A DNA stretch of 41,537 nt from contig JAIOQW010000090.1 in assembly GCA_021108405.1 (NCBI GenBank), positions 1-41,537 on the forward strand. The letters are read 5' to 3'. Each line of letters opens with the position of its first letter. Within the stretch, counting starts at the first letter, position 1. The notes beneath the pieces were generated by a model. That model ran no database searches, had not been told where the DNA came from, and saw nothing but the letters and a program-made list of their open reading frames with translations. The DNA comes from Methanosarcinales archaeon (GTDB lineage: Archaea; Halobacteriota; Methanosarcinia; Methanosarcinales; Methanocomedenaceae). The position numbers and the translations under genes are program-made. This document shows positions 9,827 to 17,225 of this stretch, piece by piece.

Positions 9827-9933
9827 CAGACTGTCACAAAAGTAGAAAATTTGGAAAATTTCTGCCTTTGTTCTTGATTTAAAGGCCTAATTGAACTTAT
9901 TTTTCATAGATATTATAGTTTTTGGACCGTCTG
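9827..9933 (-). mobile_element. 107-bp MITE, copy 3 (diverged)
   Basis: Ends CAGACTGTCAC and, inverted, CAGACGGTCC match the ends of two near-identical copies at 31387 and 31967. All three are exactly 107 bp. The inner segment TTCTTGATTTAAAGGCC is shared. Flanking bases are TAAC and TAAT, an imperfect 4-bp duplication. This copy has the orientation of the 31967 copy and is older, judging by its many differences. Confidence 0.75.
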
Positions 9934-10017
9934 TAATGATATTATCATATATGAATTCATATGTGAATTAAAGATGAAGAAATTATCAAGGTTGGAATCA
10001 CAGATGAGCGGATATAC

Positions 10018-10064
10018 TCCCTCCTACGGAGATGAAGTCCTGCTACGCTTGAAAGGCGTACAGG
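10018..10064. repeat. double-hairpin repeat, copy 1
   Basis: A short CTCC-tac-GGAG stem is followed by a CCTGCTACGCTT/AAAGGCGTACAGG stem (10039-10064), then GTAACGCAGATT. The same two-stem layout occurs at 22557-22606 followed by GTAACACAGATT. It is a dispersed repeat of unknown function. Confidence 0.6.
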
Positions 10065-10156
10065 TAACGCAGATTGAATGAATAAACGGCAGAGTATTAT
10101 GCTGAATTATAGTATGTTCACAATTTTTTTATCTTCAGATCCTTCGGAGCTTCAGC

Positions 10157-10175
10157 GAAGATTCTACGAATCTTC
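10157..10175. repeat. perfect 8-bp hairpin downstream of cfbC
   Basis: GAAGATTC and GAATCTTC enclose a three-base loop (TAC). It lies about 65 bases beyond the cfbC stop codon and together with 10206-10234 could help end transcription of the F430 operon. Function is inferred from position. Confidence 0.5.
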
Positions 10176-10205
10176 TAATCTTCCATTCCTCTGGAATATC
10201 AGTCA

Positions 10206-10234
10206 AGTAAATCCGAGCGAAGCGAGGATTTACT
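10206..10234 (-). terminator. hairpin directly after cfbC
   Basis: AGTAAATCC and GGATTTACT form a 9-bp stem around an 11-base loop (GAGCGAAGCGA), starting five bases beyond the cfbC stop. A closely related hairpin sits after the PAN gene (38531-38570). The position right after stop codons suggests a role in 3'-end formation, but it also belongs to a dispersed repeat family. Confidence 0.45.
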
Positions 10235-10239
10235 GGTAA

Positions 10240-11025
10240 TTAATCAGTCAGTTCCCTAAGTCTCTTATCAGTAAGAGGTTCAGGCTCACAGCCCGTATCA
10301 CGCTCCATAATAGCTCTGGCAAGTCTTCTATACACACCTGCAATTTCACTATCCGGTTCCTTCTCAATAACAGAATATCCAGCTCTCTCACATGTCTGGA
10401 CAATAGGATCCTTAGGAATAAATGCCAGTAATTCACTTCCTAATTCCTTTGCAAAGGCACTGACTATAGCCTCTTCATTTAAAGCATTCCTGCTGTTGCA
10501 GATAACACCATACAATTGATTATTCAGCCTGGCAAATCCCTTGCAAATATTATTTGCCGCATACAACGGCATATATTCCCCTGATGTCAGCACATACGTT
10601 TCATTGACCAGACCTTTACGTATCGGAGCAGCAAACCCGCCGCATACGATATCCCCCGGCACATCATAAATAACAAGATCGCTGTCGGTCATAACAGAGG
10701 ATTTCTTTTGCAGCATCTTTATAGCTACAATGATACCTCTACCTGCACACCCTATACCTGGCTCAGGTCCGCCCACTTCCACACATTTTACTCCTTTATA
10801 ACCTTCAAACACCACATCGGGTTCTGTTATATCCACGCCTTGCTGCAACAGTTCCATAACTGTAGGGATGCGCTTTCCTCCAAGCAGGGTGATAGATGAA
10901 TCACTCTTTGGGTCACAGCCAAATATAGCCACTTTATATCCTTCATCAGCACAGGCTGCAGCAATATTTGATGCAGTACTGCTCTTGCCAATACCTCCCT
11001 TTCCATAGATTGCTATCTGCTTTAT
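10240..11025 (-). CDS. cfbC: Ni-sirohydrochlorin a,c-diamide reductive cyclase, NifH-like reductase subunit CfbC
   Basis: CfbC is the ATP-dependent iron-sulfur electron donor to CfbD in F430 synthesis. The frame gives a complete NifH-like protein only if it starts upstream of the GTG at 10932: the P-loop GKGGIGKSS (residues 8-16) lies between that GTG and the start of the frame. Cys93 (GIGCAGRG) and Cys128 (DIVCGGF) are the expected ligands of the bridging 4Fe-4S cluster. The best start is an ATA at 11025-11023, six bases after a strong AAGGAGGG, giving 261 residues beginning [12 protein letters not shown]. No ATG, GTG or TTG precedes the P-loop in frame. ATA overlaps the TAA of cfbD (ATAA), where most archaeal operons would show ATGA. 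Last gene of the operon. Confidence 0.93.
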   Translation of the reverse strand: MKQIAIYGKGGIGKSSTASNIAAACADEGYKVAIFGCDPKSDSSITLLGGKRIPTVMELLQQGVDITEPDVVFEGYKGVKCVEVGGPEPGIGCAGRGIIVAIKMLQKKSSVMTDSDLVIYDVPGDIVCGGFAAPIRKGLVNETYVLTSGEYMPLYAANNICKGFARLNNQLYGVICNSRNALNEEAIVSAFAKELGSELLAFIPKDPIVQTCERAGYSVIEKEPDSEIAGVYRRLARAIMERDTGCEPEPLTDKRLRELTD

Positions 11026-12152
11026 ATTGATCCCTCCTTTGCAATTTCCCGCAGTGTAGCTCCGAACTCGGACTCTACGATATGACTGACGCCCAGCGTC
11101 TTCGGATGCAGATCAATTTCTACAATAACATGATCATGTCCCATTTCTTTTAGGGGCAGTACCTGTCTTGGTCCGTTTGTAACTGAGAATATTTCCATGC
11201 CCTGCAGATTATCCATAGAAATGGCATGTGGTACACCTGTGATCACAGCAAAATCAAAATCATTATATTTTTCCTTAATAAGCCTGTTGACCGTGTCGTT
11301 CACTACTGGATATTCGTCAAGTCCACCTATGATCTCATGTACAGTAATTCCCATATCCTGTAGATCACCGGCAATATTTCTTGCATGCGCCCTGACCCTG
11401 TCAAGTCCAAGAGTATCATCAAGATTTGCCATATTGATCAGTTCCGATCCTGATTGTAGCATGCTCGCAGCCTGGTTCACTGCCGCATTGATATCAGCGA
11501 ACATATATCCTGTCTCCTTTTTAGCATTAAGGATAGTAATACCTTTTTTACCCTGTTCTAATAACTCGATGATCCTTTTGGCGACGGTATATTTTGTATC
11601 GCCGCGGCTGGGTTCCAGATATTCCTTACTGGCTGCACCATGACGTTTCTCTACTTCAGTAGCCTCTTTTAATAATACTTTTTGGCGTGTGAACTCTTCA
11701 TTGCTAAGGATGCCTGAAGCCAGTGCGGATTCCAGTGTAATGATCACTCCTTTGGTATTGTCAGGATATCCGGCATGTACTTCCACTTCTATCACCGGTA
11801 CATCAGGATTAACCTCAAGTACAGCCTCGTGAAGTTCCTCACCGATTATCATACTGGCACATGTACCTACGATCCCTATTGATCCCGGATTGAACATCTC
11901 AATGACCTTCTCAAGCACATTTACCAGTTGATCATGCCCTCCGAATACAAAACCCGACTCATCCAGGGCTGTAGTAACCACACGCAGTCCGTCCTCTTCC
12001 AGGAGTCTGGCGTGTTTAAAACTGCATCCGGGAGGACCATGCAGTATGACAACATCAACATTGAGATCACGTAATGTGTATAGTGCAGCTACAATAGAAC
12101 TGGGCCTGGGGTGCATGATAATAGGTTCCTTGGGTTTTACTACTGGGTTCAT
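11022..12152 (-). CDS. cfbD: Ni-sirohydrochlorin a,c-diamide reductive cyclase, NifD-like catalytic subunit CfbD
   Basis: A 376-residue NifD-like protein. CfbD binds a 4Fe-4S cluster and, fed electrons by CfbC, reduces Ni-sirohydrochlorin a,c-diamide to a hexahydro derivative and closes the lactam ring, giving 15,17(3)-seco-F430-17(3)-acid. Visible conserved features are [19 protein letters not shown] at the N-terminus, the cysteines in [11 protein letters not shown] (about 45) and [11 protein letters not shown] (about 98), and the C-terminal [11 protein letters not shown]. The ATG at 12152 follows a GGAGG by eight bases and lies 16 bases after cfbE. Its stop overlaps the apparent start of cfbC. 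No NifK-like partner gene is present, in line with the homomeric CfbD known from methanogens. Confidence 0.93.
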   Translation of the reverse strand: MNPVVKPKEPIIMHPRPSSIVAALYTLRDLNVDVVILHGPPGCSFKHARLLEEDGLRVVTTALDESGFVFGGHDQLVNVLEKVIEMFNPGSIGIVGTCASMIIGEELHEAVLEVNPDVPVIEVEVHAGYPDNTKGVIITLESALASGILSNEEFTRQKVLLKEATEVEKRHGAASKEYLEPSRGDTKYTVAKRIIELLEQGKKGITILNAKKETGYMFADINAAVNQAASMLQSGSELINMANLDDTLGLDRVRAHARNIAGDLQDMGITVHEIIGGLDEYPVVNDTVNRLIKEKYNDFDFAVITGVPHAISMDNLQGMEIFSVTNGPRQVLPLKEMGHDHVIVEIDLHPKTLGVSHIVESEFGATLREIAKEGSI

Positions 12153-12168
12153 TATATATTCCTCCGGT

Positions 12169-13518
12169 TTATCTGAAACATTTAACGCATGAAATGATTA
12201 TATCATTTTTGCTGGTTTTGGCTCTTGCATTCTCAATAGCAGTTTCAAGGCTTGAAAAATGCGAAATCTTATTTCCTTTTATTATTTGCATACGCTCACC
12301 CACAAGAAAGATATTATCTACTTCACTAACATGATCTGTAATAAAAACACTAACGTCTTCCGGGTCAAGACCTTCACATACCTGCTGTGCTTCCTCTCCG
12401 AGTACCAATAATAATCTGCTGCTTTTTGAAGTAAATTTTTTTGAATAATCCAGGGCCTGTTCAACTGATCTGATATTCATCCCTGAATTAGAGTTATCCA
12501 CTATTGTCCGGCCCTGGAGTTCTTTTAGCCTCATTCTCCCGTCCACACCTTGAAAAGCCTGTAATGAAGACCTGATCGTATCAGGTTCGATCCCAAGAAC
12601 AGTTGCAGCAGCAGCAGTACATGCTATGGCTGTGGAATATGCAGATGGGTCATAGCCAGTACCGGGTGTGAAACTAATATCCATACCTGAATAATGTATG
12701 GACCTAACACCTGTACCAGGATCTTCCAGATACACATCTGCCTCTTTTGAGGTATCACTGAAAGTCACTGTCCGGACACTATCCCGGGCATCGATCGTGT
12801 CCTTAGACAGAGCATTAACTGATAGAGCATTGACTATTAGTGTACTTCCTTTTCTTGAATACCCGACCATCTGGTTCTTGGCAGCAGTAGATGTTGTGGT
12901 GCCATTGGCAATAGCATATTCATTTTCCAATGTGGTAATGATACCTATATCAGCTGCACCGGTGCCTCCTAATGATATCTCAAAAATATAAAGATCAGGA
13001 TTTATATTCAAAGTATGTTCCAGTGCTTCAAGTATACTGCCCGGTGCAATACTAAGTCCTTGATATACCATCTTTGGTACACCATTTGACCAATGCTCCA
13101 CGCCATGAGTGGTATGGGATACTACAGACATACTGCGAGATGCCATATCTGCCAGCAGAACTGCTGAGCTGGTCTTGGCACCTGTACCTGTTATCTCAAT
13201 GATCCCGGAGCCCTTTATACCATTTAATAAAAGTTCTCCTACTGCCATATGGTGTGTTATAACTGGACAGCTTAATAGATCAGGCATCAGGGCCGGGTCC
13301 ATGTGTACCGGTGCGACTACCAGGTCGGGATCAATATTGTTTAAATTATCTTTGATAATAATTTCATCCTTTTCAAGATCCAGCAATACCTCTTTATCTA
13401 TAGTACCGTATACATCTATGGCTGTCACTCTATTTGCCTGATGGGCAATAGAACGAGCTAAAGGGATGCCACCGTGGGTTAGGTCCAGTACTGCTACATC
13501 TTTATTGGAAAAAAGCAT
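12169..13518 (-). CDS. cfbE: coenzyme F430 synthetase CfbE (Mur-ligase-like)
   Basis: CfbE uses ATP to activate the propionate of seco-F430 and close the six-membered carbocyclic ring, giving F430. The protein (449 residues from the ATG at 13518) has the Mur-ligase P-loop [10 protein letters not shown] at about residue 117, a central [12 protein letters not shown] segment and a C-terminal domain containing [13 protein letters not shown] chose 13518 rather than the upstream in-frame start at 13554, because the latter lies inside cfbA, whereas 13518 is seven bases past the cfbA stop and the product then begins [17 protein letters not shown] as expected. Second gene of the operon. Confidence 0.92.
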   Translation of the reverse strand: MLFSNKDVAVLDLTHGGIPLARSIAHQANRVTAIDVYGTIDKEVLLDLEKDEIIIKDNLNNIDPDLVVAPVHMDPALMPDLLSCPVITHHMAVGELLLNGIKGSGIIEITGTGAKTSSAVLLADMASRSMSVVSHTTHGVEHWSNGVPKMVYQGLSIAPGSILEALEHTLNINPDLYIFEISLGGTGAADIGIITTLENEYAIANGTTTSTAAKNQMVGYSRKGSTLIVNALSVNALSKDTIDARDSVRTVTFSDTSKEADVYLEDPGTGVRSIHYSGMDISFTPGTGYDPSAYSTAIACTAAAATVLGIEPDTIRSSLQAFQGVDGRMRLKELQGRTIVDNSNSGMNIRSVEQALDYSKKFTSKSSRLLLVLGEEAQQVCEGLDPEDVSVFITDHVSEVDNIFLVGERMQIIKGNKISHFSSLETAIENARAKTSKNDIIISCVKCFR

Positions 13519-13525
13519 ATTAACT

Positions 13526-13924
13526 CTATTCGAGTGCTTGCATAGCCCTCTCATATGCCAGATCAGCTATCAACGGGTGGGCACCTAAAGGTTCTGCATA
13601 CACTAACGTAACATCAGTTCCGTTAAGATCAATTGATGTCTTTCTATCCTCTCTACTAATCCCAAGTATCTGGGGTATATCTTCTGTAGTATGTACACCA
13701 TGGGCCAGGAAAATGGGTACAGCTATAATAGTAGATACACCAGTACCTTCAAAGCCTTTTAAGCCCTCATCCATGGTAGGATCATTCATGTTCATAAATC
13801 CGATCCTTACAACTGTGTCTTGATATTTTTCAGCGATCATATCAGCAACTCCACTCAACATTTCTTTATTATACGGGAGTTTGCTTCCATGCCCTAATGC
13901 CAGTATTCCTATTTTTTCCGTCAT
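13526..13924 (-). CDS. cfbA: sirohydrochlorin nickelochelatase CfbA
   Basis: A short single-domain CbiX-type chelatase of 132 residues, the usual size of the archaeal small form. The metal-site histidines are visible in ALGHGSK (His10) and LAHGVHTTEDIP (about 74-77). In this operon it inserts nickel into sirohydrochlorin, the first committed step of F430 synthesis; a similar enzyme can insert cobalt for B12. It is the first gene of a minus-strand operon cfbA-cfbE-cfbD-cfbC. The next enzyme of the pathway, the amidotransferase CfbB, is not encoded in this window. The sequence upstream (about 13945-13957) is AT-rich with taatatataa on the coding strand, a plausible TATA box. Confidence 0.92.
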   Translation of the reverse strand: MTEKIGILALGHGSKLPYNKEMLSGVADMIAEKYQDTVVRIGFMNMNDPTMDEGLKGFEGTGVSTIIAVPIFLAHGVHTTEDIPQILGISREDRKTSIDLNGTDVTLVYAEPLGAHPLIADLAYERAMQALE

Positions 13925-14133
13925 GATATTCCTCAGTTTTTTGTTATATATTATTATTGAAATACTTTATCATACAAAGTATTACAAATAGCCCGCATAT
14001 GTAATATCTAATTGAATATAATTGTTTTGGAAAAAAGAGGATATTTTTAATATTTTGCGATTGTTGTTGTCCATAAAGGCTGTCCAGCAATCAACTAATT
14101 ATTATTAGAAATGGCCTATTGGAATATAGGGCA

Positions 14134-14751
14134 TCAATAAATTTTTTTAATCGTGACGATCCGGTTTTTTTTTGCATTCCAGGCATTCAAGAACGCTTCT
14201 GATGTACAATAAAGAAGTTTTCCATCCTGGATATTCGGGTCATTGTATACAATCATGTTATCCCGGACATTGACTATCACTATAAAATGTCCGTTGTTGT
14301 CTATGCTCCTGTTGTAAATATACTCAGGATCTATAAGTACAATTACAGGTCTATCTGCATTTATTTCCTGCTTAATATCACTAATATTAGCATTCTTAAT
14401 AGAAACCCCTTGCAGGTTAAATTCACGTGCGGCAATTGATAATTGTCCGGGAGAAGTACCACGTTTCGTACAATTAGATATTGTTATTAATTCATTTTCT
14501 GTTTGATTGATCCCATAGAAAGCCAGTACCATTCGCAGACATGCCGGCCCGCATGTGTACCAGTTTTCTTGTTCAAAATATGGAACTGATAAGTTATATA
14601 TGCCGTTGGAGTTGTTTTGTGTAGTATTGACCAAAACTGATGTTGCTGTATTGTCTACATGTTTCGCTGAATGAAAGGGATTTGCCATTACAATTGCAGA
14701 GGAAGCAACTGATAATAGTAATACAAGAAGTATAAAATTTGTTTTTTTCAT
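14134..14751 (-). CDS. secreted C39-like cysteine peptidase
   Basis: The 205-residue protein starts with a signal peptide (KK, then a hydrophobic stretch LLVLLLSVASSAIVMA; cleavage probably after residue 23). The mature part has the papain-like C39 pattern: nucleophile Cys in NWYTCGPACLRM (about residue 67), with GHFIVIV (His, about 154) and a following NDPN (about 172). C39 domains cleave at double-glycine leader sites, but stand-alone secreted C39-like proteins often have unknown substrates. It lacks the ABC transporter part found in bacteriocin exporters. The gene is apparently monocistronic, 209 bases upstream of cfbA on the same strand. Role at the cell surface is inferred. Confidence 0.8.
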   Translation of the reverse strand: MKKTNFILLVLLLSVASSAIVMANPFHSAKHVDNTATSVLVNTTQNNSNGIYNLSVPYFEQENWYTCGPACLRMVLAFYGINQTENELITISNCTKRGTSPGQLSIAAREFNLQGVSIKNANISDIKQEINADRPVIVLIDPEYIYNRSIDNNGHFIVIVNVRDNMIVYNDPNIQDGKLLYCTSEAFLNAWNAKKNRIVTIKKIY

Positions 14752-15280
14752 GTTTTTTTCATGTTTTTTCCGTCGCTTTATGTAAAACCCGACATATAGG
14801 CATAGCTTACACTAACAGAGTCAGTGATACCAGACTGGTCGAAACAAGTAACTGCTAAATTTTTTGCAGTTACGTGAGTATATAATCCTGTGGAATATTT
14901 GCAGTTAAGAAAAACATAAATATGTTTCCTTAATTATATTAATAGAATAATATTTATAATATATATACTTTCCTACTTTTTTTATGATGATGGCGATCAT
15001 TATTATCGGTTTTTTTTATGTTGCTATTAAAAAAAAGGAAATTGTTCAGTTGAACTTCATTTGTGATCAGTTAAGGAATTTTAATCTGTGTTAATCTGTG
15101 TCTGAAAAAAAGCTTTCAGACTCTATCAAGATTACTTTCCATTCTATAGAAAGTGTAATCCGAGATAAGAATCGTAAGCAATTTACACTTTCTTGTTAGA
15201 ATTTATTTGTTTAGACACAGATTTACACAGATTTCACAAGAGGCAATACTTCTTTATATATTCAAGTGTAAAACAATACA
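14752..15280. other. intergenic region, promoter of the peptidase gene and a repeat
   Basis: No gene is visible. The part next to the peptidase start is AT-rich and repeats tttttcatg. Positions 15082-15233 are a dispersed element (listed separately). A run of weak TATA-like stretches lies at 14940-14970. Confidence 0.5.
15082..15233 (+). repeat. AATCTGTG-ended dispersed element, copy 1
   Basis: The element starts AATCTGTGTTAATCTGTGTC and ends CACAGATTTACACAGATT, so its ends are inverted repeats made of the 10-base unit AATCTGTGTT. The interior includes GCTTTCAGACTCTATCAAGA and AAGTGTAATCC. An inverted copy lies at 22406-22554 and a partial one at 22731-22785. It carries no open frame and could be a non-autonomous mobile element. 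Confidence 0.7.
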
Positions 15281-15457
15281 AGAAAATGCTCACTTCATTC
15301 GCATTTACTTGAGATATGTTTTATTAAATATATACAGCAAGAAAATATTCACTTCGTTCGCATTTACTTGAGATATGTTTTATTAAATATATACAGCAAG
15401 AAAATATTCACTTCATTCGCATTTACTTGAGATATATTTTATTAAATATATACAGCA
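15281..15457 (+). repeat. three tandem copies of a 59-bp unit upstream of the AglD-like operon
   Basis: Copies are 15281-15339, 15340-15398 and 15399-15457, differing at only a few bases. Each contains a segment like CACTTCGTTCGCATTTAC, related to the hairpin repeats elsewhere in the window, and then TTTTATTAAATATATAC, a strong archaeal TATA-box candidate. The last copy ends 23 bases before the start of the glycosyltransferase gene, so this could be a triplicated promoter. Confidence 0.85.
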
Positions 15458-15467
15458 AGAGAAAATC

Positions 15468-15480
15468 AGGAGGATCAGCC
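15468..15480 (+). promoter_or_regulatory. Shine-Dalgarno sequence that sets an AUU start
   Basis: AGGAGG at 15468-15473 is followed by seven bases and then ATT (15481). It is the only strong ribosome-binding site near the gene start, and there is no ATG, GTG or TTG between it and the conserved beginning of the protein. Confidence 0.7.
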
Positions 15481-17220
15481 ATTACTATTGAAGTTTCACT
15501 TGTATTACCAGCCTATAACGAAGCCGATCGTATTAAGGATACTGTTACCACTACGGCTGAAACGCTATCCGGTATAACCGATTCCTATGAGATCATCATT
15601 GCCGAAGACGGCAGTACTGATGGAACTGAGAGTATTGCATCTCAATTAGCTGAAGAACTGGATTATGTGATACACCTGCATAGTGATCTCAGACAGGGGA
15701 GGGGGACGGCACTTAATCGTGCCTTTAAGGCATCAAGTGGGAGAATATTGTGCTACATCGACGTAGATCTGGCCACGGACATGGTTCATTTACGTGAACT
15801 TATCGAAGCTATCAGAACAGAAGATTATGATTTTTCTACAGGCTCCAGAATGATGCCCTCCAGTGATGTCAAACGATCTGCAAAGCGTGGTTTTGCATCA
15901 AAGGGTTTTAATTTTTTCACACGCAGCTTATTAAGTTCCGGATTATATGACCATCAATGCGGGTTTAAGGCTTTTAAACGTGAATCTCTAATGTCACTCA
16001 TTGATTCAGTAGAGGATAAACACTGGTTCTGGGATACTGAAGTACTGATAAGGGCCCAGCATACTGGCTATAAAATAAAGGAATTCCCTGTCAAGTGGCG
16101 ACATGGCGGAGCTACTAAAGTAGACCTGGTCAAGGATGTATTCGGCATGGGGAGCCAGATAATCAGGCTGTGGTGGCAATTGAAGGGATCACATGTCGGT
16201 GGTAATCGTAAGATCATTCTTGCATTTATTTTATCAGTGATACTGCTGACCCTGATATTCATAATAGTTGGTATAGAAGATGTCTGGCATGCAATTGTAT
16301 CAGTGTCCCCTATTATAGTAGGAATAGCAGTATTGATCTACCTATTATCCTGGCCCATAAGGGGGCTGAGATATAAACACATACTAAGCCAGTTAGATTA
16401 TAATAAAAGCCTGAACTTTATCACAGGCTCAATATTTATCAGTCAATCAGCTAATGTTATCCTTCCGGCTCGTATAGGTGATATTACCAGGCCATATATT
16501 CTTAAGAAGAAAAAAAAAATACCCCTGACCACTGGCATGTCCTCGATAGCTATTGAAAGGATATTTGATATTATCGCTATTACAGTTATTGGAATACTGT
16601 CGGTATTGATAGTGATGGGGGAGATGTCAATAGATGACTGGGTGATACCGGTTATGCTCTCTTCTGTTACTGTAATAATAATATTCTTTTGCGCTATTTT
16701 CTTTTTTGCATCTAAAGGAAAAGATGGATTATCACCAATCGAGCGTATTAGCAAACGATTCTTAAGACCAGGCGATCGTACTGACAAAATAGTAAATATT
16801 GCCGAAAAGTTTGTTGAAGAGATATATATTATATCAACAAATCCAAAGAGTTTTTTAGTAGTTTCTTTTTCTTCACTATTGATCTGGAGTGTGGATATTG
16901 CTACTTGTTATATAGTACTTATGGCATTTCCATCTGTTCAAAATACCGTATCTCATATAACTTTAATAGCAGTAGTATTCCTGGCAGTAGCAGTAGGTAA
17001 CCTTGTAAAGATGATTCCCACAACCCCGGGTGGTATTGGTACATATGAAAGTGCCCTAACAGTAGTATTGTGCATTGCCGGCATCCCGCCACATATAAGT
17101 GCTGCTGCTGCTGTGATAGATCATTTTATTAAGAATTCCATTACATTAGTATTTGGTGTACTATATCTTATTTCCTTTAATATGAACTGGCGTGAAGTGT
17201 TGAAAATAAAAGATGAGTAG
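15481..17220 (+). CDS. AglD-like glycosyltransferase: GT2 domain fused to an LPG-synthase/flippase-like membrane domain
   Basis: Residues 1-235 are a family 2 glycosyltransferase (VSLVLPAYNEADRI, EDGSTDG, DxD-type CYIDVDLATD, FWDTEVLIRA). Residues 245-575 are a membrane domain of the UPF0104/lysylphosphatidylglycerol-synthase type. The same two-part architecture is seen in Haloferax AglD, which adds a hexose to dolichol phosphate for S-layer N-glycosylation. The start is unusual. ATT at 15481, seven bases after AGGAGG, gives 579 residues beginning TIEVSLVLPAYNE. The nearest standard start is a TTG at 15427 that lies inside the 59-bp promoter-like repeat and lacks a Shine-Dalgarno sequence. 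A second ATT at 15487 is the alternative. First gene of a three-gene operon. Confidence 0.88.
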   Translation: MTIEVSLVLPAYNEADRIKDTVTTTAETLSGITDSYEIIIAEDGSTDGTESIASQLAEELDYVIHLHSDLRQGRGTALNRAFKASSGRILCYIDVDLATDMVHLRELIEAIRTEDYDFSTGSRMMPSSDVKRSAKRGFASKGFNFFTRSLLSSGLYDHQCGFKAFKRESLMSLIDSVEDKHWFWDTEVLIRAQHTGYKIKEFPVKWRHGGATKVDLVKDVFGMGSQIIRLWWQLKGSHVGGNRKIILAFILSVILLTLIFIIVGIEDVWHAIVSVSPIIVGIAVLIYLLSWPIRGLRYKHILSQLDYNKSLNFITGSIFISQSANVILPARIGDITRPYILKKKKKIPLTTGMSSIAIERIFDIIAITVIGILSVLIVMGEMSIDDWVIPVMLSSVTVIIIFFCAIFFFASKGKDGLSPIERISKRFLRPGDRTDKIVNIAEKFVEEIYIISTNPKSFLVVSFSSLLIWSVDIATCYIVLMAFPSVQNTVSHITLIAVVFLAVAVGNLVKMIPTTPGGIGTYESALTVVLCIAGIPPHISAAAAVIDHFIKNSITLVFGVLYLISFNMNWREVLKIKDE

Positions 17221-17225
17221 AATGT

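Larger units (their letters stand above)
9586..10239. other. intergenic region with a MITE and hairpins, no gene seen
   Basis: This 654-base gap lies between the S-layer fusion gene (its upstream side) and the end of the F430 operon. It holds a degenerate copy of the 107-bp MITE (9827-9933), a double-hairpin repeat (about 10018-10064), a perfect 8-bp hairpin (10157-10175) and a terminator-like hairpin directly after cfbC (10206-10234). The rest is AT-rich and would include the promoter of the S-layer fusion gene. A short frame at 10078-10239 runs through the hairpins and does not look like a gene. Confidence 0.6.

Noticed and set aside
9795-9835. Possible tRNA 5' half (TAGCTCAGTTTG resembles a D-arm)
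   Set aside because: No acceptor pairing, no anticodon stem and no T-arm follow, either before or after the MITE that begins at 9827.
10078-10239. 54-codon frame downstream of cfbC on the plus strand
   Set aside because: It runs through hairpin repeats, has no ribosome-binding site, and its translation reflects the palindromes.
15281-15457. CRISPR array
   Set aside because: The 59-bp units are contiguous with no unique spacers, and no cas gene is nearby.
15427-15480. TTG at 15427 as the start of the AglD-like protein
   Set aside because: It lies in the third copy of the tandem repeat, upstream of the TATA-like box, without a Shine-Dalgarno sequence.
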